DNA of 64,000 nt from Candidatus Thiodiazotropha sp. (ex Monitilora ramsayi) (GCA_025655595.1 JAHXIO010000006.1:124001-188000); one strand, 5' to 3'. Numbered from the stretch's first letter, positions 18,801-28,087 are shown. Translations and numbers: made by a program. Notes: a model not told the origin generated them from the sequence alone.

Positions 18801-21478
18801 TCAAATCCTGCTCCGACAAAACTGCCGGTCCCGTGGCAGACGCTACAGTCCTGATTGGTCTGAACGTGTCCGGGCGGTTTGCCCTGGGCGAACACGCCAT
18901 TGTGGCATGACTGGCAATTATCGATGATCCCGATGTGCTCGAAGGTTGCCGGCACAAAGCCCGTGGTGATGTGGCATAGACTGCAGTCACTGTTGGTCGG
19001 TACATGACCGCTGTGCTTACCCCTGGCGAGGTTGCCGTCGTGGCACAGGGCGCAGTTGTCCACCGTGCCGCGGTGATCGAACAGGGCGCCGGCGAATGCA
19101 GTCGGATTGTGGCAGGCGGAACAATCCTGCGTCGTCGGAATATGCATCAACGGCTTGCCGGTGGCTGCGACTCCGTCGTGACAGGATGCACAGTTGTCGA
19201 CTATCCCCGCATGATTAAACACGGCCGTGGCAAAGCTGCCGGTGACGTGGCAGGTGCTGCAATCTGCAGTAGTCGGAACATGCCCCAGATTTTTACCGGT
19301 CGCCGTGGTCCCATCGTGACACGAGGCGCAACCGTCGATGATTCCGGTATGATCAAAGACGGTGCCGATAAAGGTTGTAGTGTTATGGCAAACGCCGCAA
19401 TCCTCGGTTGTTGACACATGTGTGGCTGACATGGCGACAGCCCCGAGTGCCGTATAGCTGCCATCGTGGCATGAAGCACAATCACCGGTGATACCCGAAT
19501 GATTGAATGTCGATGGGGTGAATGCCGTGTTGGTGTGACAGAGAAAACAATCCTGGCTTGTGGGTACATGCACGGCGGCCGTATCCTTGCCGATCGCGAA
19601 TCGATCGTTGTGGCATCCCTCGCAGCCACGGGTGATGTCCTGGTGGCCGGAGCCGAGAAAGTTTGAGGAGGCAAAGCCGCCGGTAGTGGTGTCGAAGTGA
19701 CAGGTACCACAGTCATCCAGCGTCGGAATATGATCGACGGAACGACCGAGTGCAATAACACCGTCGTGGCAGGTGGCACAGCCACTGCTGTCTATGCCCG
19801 CGTGATTGAAGGATATACCGGCAAAGGTGTCAAAGACGTCCGTGCGGTGACATGACGAGCAGTCCTCGGTAGTCGGTAGGTGATTGGCCGACTTACCGAC
19901 ACTGATCGCGCCATCGTGGCACGATACGCAATTGTTGACGATACCGGTATGCTCGAAGGTCGCTTGGGTAAAATCCGTCGTGACATGGCAGGCCGAGCAA
20001 TCCTGGGTTGTCGGCAGATGGGTTATGGACTTGCCGGTGCTGATGACGTTGTCGTGGCACGCGGCACAATCACTGACGATGCCTGCGTGACCGAAGGTAC
20101 CACTGGTGAATGTGCCGGGTGTATGGCAGACATCGCAATCTTCAATGGTTGGCATATGGTTGTCTGTCTTGCCGGATGCGCTGGTTCCGTTGTGGCAGGA
20201 ATCGCAGCGGACCGAAGTCACAGACTCACTGGTGTGGTCGACGAACGCGCCGAGAAAGCTCACCGTGTTATGGCACGCACTGCAGTCCTCGGCAGTCACC
20301 GGATGATCGATCGTTGTGCCCGTTGCCGTGGTTCCGTTGTGGCAGGAGGCGCAGGGTTGGGTCACAGAATCGAGGAGCGAGTGGTCGAAGACATCGGCCA
20401 TGTTAAAAGTGCTGACGTTATGACACACAGCGCAGTCCACGCTTGTCTCGGGATGGTTCTGTGTCTTTCCTGTTGCGTCAACGCCGTTGTGACAGGTGAC
20501 ACAGTTGTCCGTTATGTTGCTGTGGTCGACATGCGCGGGCAGGAATGCCTCCGTCGTGTGACAGGAACCGCACTCACTTTCAGTGGCGATGTGTCCTGTA
20601 TTCATGCCCGTGGCGGTCGTCCCATTGTGGCATCTGGTGCAGGAGCCGATATTGGCACTATGGTCGAAGCCGCCGCCGGGCAGGCGATCCAGGAAGTGAT
20701 CGGTATTGTGGCATTCATCGCACGCCTGGTCCGTCGGGACATGAAACTCCGATTTTCCTATGGCCAGAACACCGTTGTGGCACTCGCTGCAGATCCCGAA
20801 GACTTCCTGATGATCGACCGAGAAGACTGCGGAAAACCCCAAGGGTGAATGACACGTCTGGCAGGTATTGCTGGTTGCCAGGTGATTCGGCGATTTTTCA
20901 GAAATTTGTTCGAATTCGCCGCTGTGGCAGATCTCGCAGTTAGATGACAGTCCCTGATGATTGGCGGGCCCCGTGGGGCGTTCCCCCTCATCAGTCACGA
21001 CAACGGAGCTAACGCTACGCTGACTGGATTCACCTTCGGCGCTTACGACCAGTTGAACCGTGTAGATGCCTTTCACATCGGCGACGAAGCTGGGAGTCGC
21101 CGTTGTGTTATCCCGCAGTTCGGTGGTGCTGTTGTCAGGTTTGTAGGAAAAGGACCAGCTATAGCTCAGGGGCTCGGTCGATGAAGTCCAGGACAAACTG
21201 CCATCCAACGTCGCCACTTCACCGACTCGGACTGCCGTGATGGGGCCCGGTCTGGCAAGAATCTCGACGAAATTCTCATCTGCGGGCGGTGTTCCACTAC
21301 CGTCATCGCTATTGCCGTTATCGTCGTCCGGACCCGTATTGCTACCTGCATCCGTGGAGGTGGCGGTGTCGGCGCTGCTTCCGCCACCACAGCCGGCAAT
21401 TTGCAGCGTCAGAAAGCACACAAGCAGGCATGTAAACAGTGTGCGGGTGTATCCCTGGATCGATATTGTGTGCTTCAT
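15845..21478 (-). CDS. Giant multihaem c-type cytochrome lipoprotein (about 70 haem motifs)
   Basis: This 1877-residue exported lipoprotein has a hydrophobic signal ending in the lipobox LQIAGC. A Gly/Ser/Asp-rich linker follows, then a PKD/Ig-like beta domain at about 70-165, and from about residue 180 a continuous haem region. By eye I count 70 CxxCH motifs plus a last CGSSGCH (CX4CH). Haems alternate in a repeat of about 24 residues, with an extra His of type H(V/I)PTT.DCS.CH likely serving as distal ligand. The haem region is two superrepeats of 34 motifs, offset by 813 codons. The ATG at 21478 is preferred over a TTG two codons earlier. It is probably a cell-surface conduit or filament for electron transfer. 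No porin or partner gene is adjacent. Confidence 0.95.
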   Translation of the reverse strand: MKHTISIQGYTRTLFTCLLVCFLTLQIAGCGGGSSADTATSTDAGSNTGPDDDNGNSDDGSGTPPADENFVEILARPGPITAVRVGEVATLDGSLSWTSSTEPLSYSWSFSYKPDNSTTELRDNTTATPSFVADVKGIYTVQLVVSAEGESSQRSVSSVVVTDEGERPTGPANHQGLSSNCEICHSGEFEQISEKSPNHLATSNTCQTCHSPLGFSAVFSVDHQEVFGICSECHNGVLAIGKSEFHVPTDQACDECHNTDHFLDRLPGGGFDHSANIGSCTRCHNGTTATGMNTGHIATESECGSCHTTEAFLPAHVDHSNITDNCVTCHNGVDATGKTQNHPETSVDCAVCHNVSTFNMADVFDHSLLDSVTQPCASCHNGTTATGTTIDHPVTAEDCSACHNTVSFLGAFVDHTSESVTSVRCDSCHNGTSASGKTDNHMPTIEDCDVCHTPGTFTSGTFGHAGIVSDCAACHDNVISTGKSITHLPTTQDCSACHVTTDFTQATFEHTGIVNNCVSCHDGAISVGKSANHLPTTEDCSSCHRTDVFDTFAGISFNHAGIDSSGCATCHDGVIALGRSVDHIPTLDDCGTCHFDTTTGGFASSNFLGSGHQDITRGCEGCHNDRFAIGKDTAAVHVPTSQDCFLCHTNTAFTPSTFNHSGITGDCASCHDGSYTALGAVAMSATHVSTTEDCGVCHNTTTFIGTVFDHTGIIDGCASCHDGTTATGKNLGHVPTTADCSTCHVTGSFATAVFNHAGIVDNCASCHDGVAATGKPLMHIPTTQDCSACHNPTAFAGALFDHRGTVDNCALCHDGNLARGKHSGHVPTNSDCSLCHITTGFVPATFEHIGIIDNCQSCHNGVFAQGKPPGHVQTNQDCSVCHGTGSFVGAGFDHAGIVDNCDTCHGVTAIGKPQGHIPTTLGCHVCHTTTTFTGGTFDHQGINGNCVTCHDGSYTAAGARGKPITHIPTTEDCIACHTTTSFAGALFDHTGIVDDCATCHNGVVAVGKTPNHIATSNTCQACHSSSDFAAVPSVDHQEVFGNCSECHNGVVAIGKSEFHVPTTQECDDCHNTDHFLDRLPDGSYDHSGITGGCSQCHNGSTAPGKDGGHIPTESECNFCHATVAFLPAYVDHSNITDSCVTCHNGIDATGQTQNHPETSVDCVVCHSVRTFDMGGTFNHSVLDSVTQPCASCHNGTTATGVTIDHPVTTADCSACHNTVSFVGAFVDHTTDVVTTVRCDSCHNGTNALGKSVNHMPTTEDCDICHTPGTFTSGVYDHVGVVSDCAACHDNVISIGKLINHVPTTQDCAFCHNTTEFSPAVFEHTGIVDNCVLCHDGEISVGKSANHLPTTEDCSSCHRTDLFDTFAGINFNHLGIDSSNCASCHDGNIAIDKTQNHIPTQDDCSLCHIDTNPGGFASSTFLSVVHPGISGGCEGCHNGQFAGGKDAALLHVPTNQDCETCHTTSAFYPSTFAHSGITANCVSCHDGTYDAIGALSKSPTHIATTEDCGVCHGTASFTGAVFDHTGIVSNCASCHDGVSAVGKHVDHIPTTADCSVCHLPGSFATAVFDHTGIVDNCSSCHNGETATGMSPAHIPATEDCSVCHNTVAFAGASFNHQGITNNCVSCHDGSLAIGKTSNHVPTNADCSECHVTTGFLPATFDHVGIVDNCQSCHDGVFAQGKSAGHVVTDQDCGVCHTTSGFTGAVFDHTGIVDNCQSCHGVTATGKTQDHVPTSLDCHFCHTTATFVGGTFDHQEINGNCASCHNGTTAIGMSSGHFDTTQECNVCHSTQGWAPIDFTHHVNSDYPGDHNSRVTCISCHRNNSETITYSSPGYAPYCAACHERDFERKGDHIGGESGTVEQNKNCGSSGCHRVSDREW

Positions 21479-21598
21479 AACCAATCATTCTCATGATAAA
21501 GAACATCGTCAGTGCGTATCTCATGTTCAGTCTCACCAGCCAGACTGAATGATCACATTGGCATGTGGCTGCCGCTCGCTGGTGGTCCTTCCGGCAAG

Positions 21599-21799
21599 TT
21601 ACCCCAATCCGGGCACCGGCCTGCTGTCGGCTCGACTTATGGCCCAGCCTAGGTTGCCCCGGACGCAGTCACTGGTCCAACCCACGATGACCCAATCGAC
21701 GAGGTAAAAGAATACGGTAATGACCTCAGGTAAGGTAAGGGATAACTTGTGATAGTGATCGCGGAACACGAAGATTACTTCGATCGCATTCTTCAGCAT
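21599..21799 (-). CDS. Small hypothetical membrane-associated protein
   Basis: This possible 66-residue protein starts MLKNAIEVIFVFRDHYHKLS and has one hydrophobic stretch (VITVFFYLVDWVIVGW). Support is a GGAG ribosome-binding site 5 bases before the ATG at 21799 and reasonable composition. I recognise no family. It lies 120 bp upstream of the giant cytochrome gene on the same strand, so it could be co-transcribed with it. Confidence 0.4.
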   Translation of the reverse strand: MLKNAIEVIFVFRDHYHKLSLTLPEVITVFFYLVDWVIVGWTSDCVRGNLGWAISRADSRPVPGLG

Positions 21800-22506
21800 G
21801 TTCACTCCGTCACACGAAGTTAACGAGTTTCGAATGTTATCAACACACCTAAAAGTTTCTGCGAAAATTCTATAAGTCGTTAACGGGGGATGAGGGTAAA
21901 GAGATGGCCGATCGCAAATGCTTCACGTTGGCAGCAGAGGTCAAGGTGTGCTTCTGAGATTCTCAGCCCACCCGCTGACAGCGTGGTTCGAGCGAGAAAA
22001 TAAACGGGCAATTGTGGCAGTGTTTTTCAAAAATTACCGACCTCTCGGTTTACTCATAAGAAAAACCGAATGCGGTGGTCAGATGATTAGATGTATGACC
22101 AATGAAAACGAAGAATTACAAACACCGACAGATAAATTTAGTCAATGTGCTGCGTTGATCGGATGAATCCGCAGCCGAGTTCTTACTTCTAAGTCATACT
22201 CCGAAAAATCCGCTGCAAATGGAAAGATGAGATAGAACCCAGGTTGCATGTGACTCTGTGTTACAGATTTGATCTTCTATATATTTAGAGGAGGATATGA
22301 TTGAATAAGGATAAATTAATGGCGGGTGTAAGTAGTTAGTGATCACTTATGCTCTTTTGTTTTTTGCGCATACGACAACATCTGTGTAACGTAAAAAACC
22401 TATTTTTATAACTTCGCCGTCAAACCGCATCTGGTTCCATCTTTCGTCTTGCCGGGGGAATGTCGCGATCCATTGGCTGCCAGTTTATCTCCATGGGTTT
22501 ATTTAT
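21800..22506. other. Gene-free gap, AT-richer than its flanks
   Basis: About 700 bp between the giant cytochrome region and rnfH. Open frames are short and lack coding character. A well-formed GAGGAGG site near 22290 precedes only a three-codon frame. I see no promoter motif, terminator or repeat that I can support. Confidence 0.4.
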
Positions 22507-22767
22507 TTACTCATCCCGCCGCTCCACCAGTTCGGGGTCGGCGGTGATTTCCCGGTAGATCTCGACTCTCGCTCCCTCTTCAATTGTCGCGGTCAGTTTG
22601 GTCACCTTGCCGAAGATCCCCACCTTCTGTTTCTCCAGATCGATTTCCGGAAACTGCTCCAGCATGCCGGAGTGCTCGATCGCTTCGAGTACTGTACTGC
22701 CGTCTGGTACTTCCAGTTTCAGCCAGACCTGCTTGAATCGGTCGGCATAGGCGACGCCAATATTCAT
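22507..22767 (-). CDS. rnfH: RnfH family protein
   Basis: This 86-residue ubiquitin-like-fold protein has the RnfH pattern: N-terminal VAYADRFKQVWLKLEVPDG, then IGIFGK-like KVGIFGKVTKL and VEIYREITADP at the C-terminus. RnfH is the last gene of many rnf operons; its exact role in Rnf assembly or function is not settled. It starts 11 bp after rnfE. Confidence 0.9.
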   Translation of the reverse strand: MNIGVAYADRFKQVWLKLEVPDGSTVLEAIEHSGMLEQFPEIDLEKQKVGIFGKVTKLTATIEEGARVEIYREITADPELVERRDE

Positions 22768-22778
22768 GTCAGTGACCT

Positions 22779-23471
22779 CTAGGTAGGTGTGGCCGTAGCC
22801 GAATCTTGCGGTGTCGTTACACGCTTCTGGCGATTGCTCATAACCCTATCCACGAGCCGCTTGCCGGCCAGCAGGAATCCAAGCACAACAAAGCCGCCGG
22901 GCGGTAGGATGATCAGCGGGAATCCCTTGTAGTCCGGGATGAGAGTCAACTCCATGAATGAAGCCCATTGACCGAGGAGCAGGGCGGCATTGGCAAACAG
23001 GGTACCGCTACCGAGCACCTCTCTCGCCGCGCCCAGCATCACCAGCACCATGGTGAAGCCGACACCCATCATCAAGCCGTCAAACAGGGAAGGGAGTATG
23101 TTGTTGCGCGATGCGAAGGATTCGGCCCGCCCCAGGATGGCGCAGTTGGTGACTATCAGGGGGATGAACAGTCCCAGCACCTTGTGCAGATCGTGCATCC
23201 AGGCATTCATGAACATATCCACCAGGGTAACCAGGACTGCGATGATCAGAACGAAGACCGGGATACGAACCTGGGGGGTGATGATGCCCCTGAACAGGGA
23301 GATCAGAAGACCGGAAGCAATCATTACCACCGTGGAGGCCAAGCCCATGCCCAGGCCATTGCTAGCGGTGCCCGTGACGGCAAGCAAGGGACAGAGCCCC
23401 AGTGCCTGGGCAAAGACAATGTTGTTATTCCAGATGCCGTCTTTGGCGATACGTCCATAGTCACTGCTCAT
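22779..23471 (-). CDS. rnfE: Rnf electron transport complex subunit E
   Basis: This 230-residue integral membrane protein, with about six helices, pairs with RnfA in the membrane core. It starts with NNNIVFAQALGLCPLLAVT, whose Cys helps bind the intramembrane iron-sulfur cluster shared with RnfA, and has the second conserved VTNCAILGRAE Cys. It overlaps rnfG by 11 bp. Confidence 0.95.
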   Translation of the reverse strand: MSSDYGRIAKDGIWNNNIVFAQALGLCPLLAVTGTASNGLGMGLASTVVMIASGLLISLFRGIITPQVRIPVFVLIIAVLVTLVDMFMNAWMHDLHKVLGLFIPLIVTNCAILGRAESFASRNNILPSLFDGLMMGVGFTMVLVMLGAAREVLGSGTLFANAALLLGQWASFMELTLIPDYKGFPLIILPPGGFVVLGFLLAGKRLVDRVMSNRQKRVTTPQDSATATPT

Positions 23472-24135
23472 AGCTGTTCACTCCGCTGCGGGTGACGGTG
23501 TCGGTGTTGATCACGGGCGGCTGACGTAGTGCAGCGTTGTTCTCCTGGTGGAAGACCAGCCCGTCTTCAATCGCCTTCAGGACGGCACGGGGCGTGATGG
23601 TCGCACCGCTGAAGGCGTCGAACTGACCGCCATCTTTTTTTACTCTCCATTTTTCACGCGGTGGATTGCCGAGGGAGAGTCCGTTAAACGCCAGAATCCA
23701 GTTGTCTTTCTCCACCTCGATCTTGTCGCCAAGTCCCGGGGTTTCAGTGTGTGAGAGAACGCGAACGCCCAGCACTTTCCCCTGGGCATCCAGCCCCATG
23801 ATCAGACGTATCTCACCGGCATAGCCCTGGCCGCTGATTTCGTAGGCCATGGATGTCACCTGGTTGCCGCGGGTTCCCCGGTAGACGGACAGCGGCTTAC
23901 CATCGGGGCGTTCCAATGTCAGTGGGTTCTCCAACAGGTTGTTATCGTAGTTGCCTGCCGGTACGACTGCGCTGAGCGACGCGAGCATGTCCTCTCTCTG
24001 GCGTTCAGCAATGACATCCTTGGTAGCGATGTTGCCGGCTACCAGAAGTGCCGTGGCCAGGGTGGAGAATCCGCCCAACAGCATCGCCTGGTAACCGATG
24101 CGCTTGCGGTACTGGGGTTCAACTGGCGTACCCAT
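23461..24135 (-). CDS. rnfG: Rnf complex subunit G (covalent FMN)
   Basis: This 224-residue protein has one N-terminal transmembrane helix and a periplasmic FMN domain. The flavinylation motif SGATITPRAV near residue 180 holds the Thr to which FMN is attached by a phosphoester bond. The start overlaps the rnfD stop by one base. Confidence 0.95.
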   Translation of the reverse strand: MGTPVEPQYRKRIGYQAMLLGGFSTLATALLVAGNIATKDVIAERQREDMLASLSAVVPAGNYDNNLLENPLTLERPDGKPLSVYRGTRGNQVTSMAYEISGQGYAGEIRLIMGLDAQGKVLGVRVLSHTETPGLGDKIEVEKDNWILAFNGLSLGNPPREKWRVKKDGGQFDAFSGATITPRAVLKAIEDGLVFHQENNAALRQPPVINTDTVTRSGVNSYEQ

Positions 24136-25220
24136 CAGGATTCGCCTCCCTTTTCCGCATAACTCAGAGGCTCGCCTTTGCTGTCGCGGCCGTAGATACG
24201 AGGTTTGAAATAGTGATCGATCAACGGCGTGCAGGCGTTCATCAGCATAACGGCGAAAGCCACGCCCTCCGGGTAGCCGGCAAAGGTACGGATGACGTAG
24301 ACCAGCAAACCGCAGCCGGCGCCAAAGATCAGCTGACCGCGAATCGAGGTTGGTGAGGTGACCAGGTCAGTGGCGATGAAAAATGCACCGAGAATGGCCG
24401 CACCCGACATCAGGTGAGTCAGCGGACCTAGATAGGTGTCAGGGTCGATCAGGTGAAAAATACCTGCGCAGAGGGCGAGGGTGCCCAGCATGGCAAGGGG
24501 AATATGCCAGGTTATAACACGCTTGTAGAGCAGGAACAGACCGCCAAGCAGGAGGAGTAACGCAGATGTTTCACCCATGCTGCCCGCTGCCGTACCGGTT
24601 GTGAGTTGCCAGAGCGTGTCTGTGCCGCCAGTAATATCTGTAATACTGAGGCCCCTGCTCAACTCTGTTTTGTAATGGCCCAGCGCCGTTGCGCTACTGA
24701 TGGCATCGAGATGGTCGGAGTTGCCAAAAGTGATGCTGAGGCTATCCAGGAATCCCGGTGCCTGGGCGGAAAACAGCGGAATAGGTGGATTGAACAGAGT
24801 CATCTCCAGGGGGAAGGAGATCAGCAGTGCGACCCGTGCCACCATGGCCGGATTGAACAGGTTCTGCCCGATGCCACCAAAAATCTGCTTGCCCACGATA
24901 ATGGCGAGCAGCGCCCCCACCACACCGATCCACCAGGGTGCCCAGGGTGGCAGGGTCATGGCCAGCAGCCAGCCGGTGAGCAGGGCGGAGCCATCGAGTA
25001 GAAAAGGTCGGGAAGGACGTCCGGAGATCCGCAGGGAGATCGCCTCTGCGACCATTGCTGCGATCAGGGTCGTGATAAAAAGGAAAATGGCCGGCCAGCC
25101 AAACAGGTAGAGACTGAACAACGTAGCAGGCAGCAGCGCCAGCATCACCAGCCCCATGGTACGGTTGATGCTCGACCTGGCGTGGGTATAGGGTCCCGAA
25201 ATGAGTGGTGCTTCATTCAT
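24135..25220 (-). CDS. rnfD: Rnf complex subunit D (covalent FMN, membrane)
   Basis: This 361-residue membrane protein has about eight helices. The conserved flavin-attachment Thr lies in GSMGETSALLLLLGG, and RnfD-type GKQIFGGIGQNLFNPAMVAR is present near residue 110. Together with RnfG it forms the FMN relay across the membrane. Its start overlaps rnfC by 4 bp. Confidence 0.95.
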   Translation of the reverse strand: MNEAPLISGPYTHARSSINRTMGLVMLALLPATLFSLYLFGWPAIFLFITTLIAAMVAEAISLRISGRPSRPFLLDGSALLTGWLLAMTLPPWAPWWIGVVGALLAIIVGKQIFGGIGQNLFNPAMVARVALLISFPLEMTLFNPPIPLFSAQAPGFLDSLSITFGNSDHLDAISSATALGHYKTELSRGLSITDITGGTDTLWQLTTGTAAGSMGETSALLLLLGGLFLLYKRVITWHIPLAMLGTLALCAGIFHLIDPDTYLGPLTHLMSGAAILGAFFIATDLVTSPTSIRGQLIFGAGCGLLVYVIRTFAGYPEGVAFAVMLMNACTPLIDHYFKPRIYGRDSKGEPLSYAEKGGES

Positions 25221-26722
25221 GCCTGAGCCTCTGCCGCAGCGGTCGCTTCAGCCTCTCGTTTTTTCTTGGCTTCCATCTCCTTCTTGCGCTTCATCATCGC
25301 TTCGCGTTTCGCCTTCTTGATGGCTTCCATGCGTTGGCTTCGAGCCTCGGCAAGCCGTTTGGTCTCGCCCTGTTTGTGTTGCATGCGTTGTCGCGATGCC
25401 AGTTCGCCCTTCGCATAGTTGAAGTACTGCACCAGGGGAATGTGGGAGGGGCAGACATAGGCGCAGGAACCACAGGCAATGCAGTCGAGCAGGCCGAGAT
25501 TGACGGAGTTGTCGAGACTGCCGGCACGAATGTTGGCGGCCATCTCCAAAGGCACCAGGCCGCAAGGGCAGGCCTGTACACAGCTCGCACAACGGATGCA
25601 GGGCATCTCGTGGCCGGCCTGGATCTCGTCCTGCGTAAGCGCAAGCAGTCCATTGCTTCCCTTGACCACGGGTACGCGGGTGCTGGGCAGGGGTTGTCCC
25701 ATCATCGGGCCGCCGCTGATTAGTCTGGCTGGTTCTTGCTTGTATCCGCCACAGTGCTCTATGAGATTCTCCAGAGGGGTTCCCAGTGGGACGCGAAGGT
25801 TTCTAGGCTGATTGATGGCATTACCACTGACAGTCACCACCCGGGAGATCAGGGGGCGGCCATGGTGCAGGGCTTCATGGACTGCCAGGGCGGTCGCCAC
25901 GTTGTGCACCACGATACCGATGTCAGCTGTGAGTCCACGTGCAGGTGTCTCTTTACCGGTCAGCGTCTGTACGAGATGTTTTTCCGATCCCATGGGGTAG
26001 CGGGTTGGTAGTCCCACCATGGTGATATTTGGGTGTGCCTGCGTTGCCTCTGCGATAGCAGCTTGGGCTTCGGGTTTGTTGCTCTCAATCGCGAACAGTA
26101 CCTGTTCCACACCCAGGGCTCTGGCCATCAGCGCCACACCATCGAGTATCTCTGACGGTTGTTCACGCATCAGGCGGTCATCGCAGGTGAGGTAGGGTTC
26201 GCATTCGGCGCCATTGAGCACCAGCGTGTGAAGCGCATAACGTTTGCGCAGGTTCAGCTTCACCGCCGAGGGAAAGGTCGCGCCACCCATACCAACGATA
26301 CCCGCCTCGGCGACACGCTTTGAGATCTCTTCGGGCGAGAGGGTGAACGGGTCTTTGACAGGCGGAGTGTTATCACGCCATTCGTCTTTTCCGTCGGGTT
26401 TCAAGGTGATGGTTCTAACCGACAATCCTGAGGCGTGGTGTGCAGGATATCCGCCTACGCCCATGATGCGTCCGGAGGTGGGGGCATGTACCGGCGCGGA
26501 GATGGCGCCCTGGCTTCTGGCGAGCAACTGTCCCTTCTTCACTATCTCGCCGCGCCGCACCATGGGAACGGCTGCTGCGCCTATGTGCTGTTGCAAGGGT
26601 ATATGCAACAACTCCGGCATCGGTAGGGTTTCAATTGGCTGATCTGCACTCAGCAACTTGCAGTCGTCAGGGTGAACGCCGCCTCGAATCTTGAACAGTT
26701 TTGTCAATGTGGGGGCACCCAT
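25217..26722 (-). CDS. rnfC: Rnf complex subunit C (NADH dehydrogenase-like, two [4Fe-4S])
   Basis: This 501-residue cytoplasmic subunit carries an NADH/FMN-binding fold (GIVGMGGATFPSAVKL near residue 125) and two ferredoxin motifs, CIRCASCVQACP near 370 and CIACGSCAYVCPSHIP near 410. The tail after residue 440 is a short Lys/Glu/Ala-rich charged helix, shorter than the long Ala-rich tail of E. coli RsxC. It joins NADH oxidation or reduction to ferredoxin. Confidence 0.95.
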   Translation of the reverse strand: MGAPTLTKLFKIRGGVHPDDCKLLSADQPIETLPMPELLHIPLQQHIGAAAVPMVRRGEIVKKGQLLARSQGAISAPVHAPTSGRIMGVGGYPAHHASGLSVRTITLKPDGKDEWRDNTPPVKDPFTLSPEEISKRVAEAGIVGMGGATFPSAVKLNLRKRYALHTLVLNGAECEPYLTCDDRLMREQPSEILDGVALMARALGVEQVLFAIESNKPEAQAAIAEATQAHPNITMVGLPTRYPMGSEKHLVQTLTGKETPARGLTADIGIVVHNVATALAVHEALHHGRPLISRVVTVSGNAINQPRNLRVPLGTPLENLIEHCGGYKQEPARLISGGPMMGQPLPSTRVPVVKGSNGLLALTQDEIQAGHEMPCIRCASCVQACPCGLVPLEMAANIRAGSLDNSVNLGLLDCIACGSCAYVCPSHIPLVQYFNYAKGELASRQRMQHKQGETKRLAEARSQRMEAIKKAKREAMMKRKKEMEAKKKREAEATAAAEAQA

Positions 26723-26723
26723 G

Positions 26724-27254
26724 TCAAGCCGCCTTGGAGGGTTCAGGCCAGTACCAGGTCTGCAGCGTCGGTTTAATTACACGCAGTTCGATGCACTCGG
26801 TGGGGCAGACATCGACACACTTTTCACAACCGGTACAGGCATCGGAAAACACTGCGTGTATCTGCTTGGGGCCGCCCAGAATGGCGTCGGTAGGGCAGCG
26901 TTTGAAACACTTGGTACACCCGATGCAGAAGTTTTCGTGCACGAAAGCGATCATGGGTTGCTTCTCATCCACATCGGAGAGGTCCACACTGACGCCCAGC
27001 TTTTCAGCCAGTGACTCCACCAACGCCTTGCCGCCGGGAGGACACATGGTCACAGGTGCTTCGCCGTTGGCCACCGCTTCTGCTGCAGGGGTACAGCCGG
27101 GGTAACCGCACTGGCCACACTGGGATCCGGGCAGAAGTTCTTCGATCTCGCCAACCAGAGGATTGTCCTCCACCGCCAAGTACCTGGCCGCAACACCCAG
27201 CATGGTTCCCATGGCGATTCCCAATGCAGTGATGATTAATATTGCAGCGGTCAT
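26724..27254 (-). CDS. rnfB: Rnf complex subunit B (ferredoxin-like)
   Basis: This 176-residue protein has an N-terminal membrane helix, then the [12 protein letters not shown] cluster motif, then two ferredoxin motifs ([24 protein letters not shown]). RnfB receives electrons from or gives them to soluble ferredoxin. It lies between rnfA (14 bp upstream) and rnfC (1 bp downstream). Confidence 0.95.
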   Translation of the reverse strand: MTAAILIITALGIAMGTMLGVAARYLAVEDNPLVGEIEELLPGSQCGQCGYPGCTPAAEAVANGEAPVTMCPPGGKALVESLAEKLGVSVDLSDVDEKQPMIAFVHENFCIGCTKCFKRCPTDAILGGPKQIHAVFSDACTGCEKCVDVCPTECIELRVIKPTLQTWYWPEPSKAA

Positions 27255-27268
27255 GTAGCAAGCACTCC

Positions 27269-27847
27269 TTAATTCGTTGTCAATCCGGCAAAGCCCATAA
27301 AAGCCAGGGACATCAGACCGGCGACGACATAGGCAATAGGTGCGCCTGCAAATGCCGTAGGGACATTGGCCAGGGCCAGCCGCTCACGCAGGCCGGCAAA
27401 CATCACCAGTACCAGGGTGAAGCCCATGGCGGAACCGAAGCCGTAGAGCAGGCTTTCAAGAAAGCTGTTCTCCTGCTGCACGTTGAGCAGCGCAACACCG
27501 AGTACCGCACAGTTGGTGGTAATCAGTGGCAGAAAGATGCCAAGTACCTGGTAGAGGGCGGGTGAGGTTTTTCGTACTGCCATCTCAGTAAACTGCACGA
27601 CCACCGCAATCACCAGGATGAAGGTCAGGATGCGCAGGAAGCCCAGATCCAGGGGCGTGAGGACGTAGTGCTCCAGCAGCCAGCCGGCGAAGGCGGCCAG
27701 TGTCAGCACGAAGGTGGTAGCCAAGCCCATGCCCAGGGCGGAATCGAGTTTGTTCGATACGCCCATCAAGGGACAGAGCCCAAGGAACTTGACCAGCACC
27801 ACGTTGTTGACCAGCGCGGTGGAGAGAATGATGAGGAAGTATTCCAT
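27269..27847 (-). CDS. rnfA: Rnf complex subunit A (membrane)
   Basis: This is a six-helix membrane subunit of 192 residues. I chose the ATG at 27847 because it matches the normal RnfA start ([20 protein letters not shown]) and has a GGA three to five bases upstream. An in-frame ATG at 27856 is the alternative. The cluster-binding FLGLCPLMG and TTNCAVLG cysteines are present. It is first in the rnfABCDGEH operon, which diverges from nifLA across a gap with NifA-type sites. Confidence 0.94.
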   Translation of the reverse strand: MEYFLIILSTALVNNVVLVKFLGLCPLMGVSNKLDSALGMGLATTFVLTLAAFAGWLLEHYVLTPLDLGFLRILTFILVIAVVVQFTEMAVRKTSPALYQVLGIFLPLITTNCAVLGVALLNVQQENSFLESLLYGFGSAMGFTLVLVMFAGLRERLALANVPTAFAGAPIAYVVAGLMSLAFMGFAGLTTN

Positions 27848-27885
27848 TTGATCCATCGTCAACGGTTTCGATGGTAATCCCTTGA

Positions 27886-27900
27886 ACAAGAAATATGCCA
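27886..27900 (-). promoter_or_regulatory. Possible sigma-54 promoter for the rnf operon
   Basis: On the minus strand, TGGCATATTTCTTGT has the GG at 27899-27898 and TTGT ten bases further in place of TTGC, so the -12 element is imperfect. It lies about 40 bp before rnfA. The two NifA-type sites further upstream support it. Confidence 0.5.
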
Positions 27901-28054
27901 AACCCCTCCCGGTTTTTATGGGTAGCTATTTTCTACATCCGGCTGGATGTTCTATGGCACTGAAAAAAAAGATGAAATCTTGTTGATTAGCACATAGCTC
28001 GGCACTGTTGCGGGCTGCGCCAAAAACTGAGTCTGTTCTTGAGAACGACGGGTT

Positions 28055-28070
28055 TGTCGTTTTTCCTACA
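28055..28070. promoter_or_regulatory. NifA upstream activator site between rnfA and nifL (site 1)
   Basis: A TGT-CGTTTTTCCT-ACA match to the NifA consensus TGT-N10-ACA. The motif is symmetrical and could act on rnf, nifLA or both. Confidence 0.65.
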
Positions 28071-28087
28071 GTCATCGACTTCCTGTT

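Noticed and set aside
15845-21478. Long plus-strand open frames opposite the giant cytochrome as genes
   Set aside because: They arise from the regular repeat and codon structure of the cytochrome gene; no ribosome-binding sites, and the frames mirror the CxxCH period.
21918-22166. An 82-residue plus-strand gene in the gap before rnfH
   Set aside because: No ribosome-binding site, no family resemblance and uneven composition.
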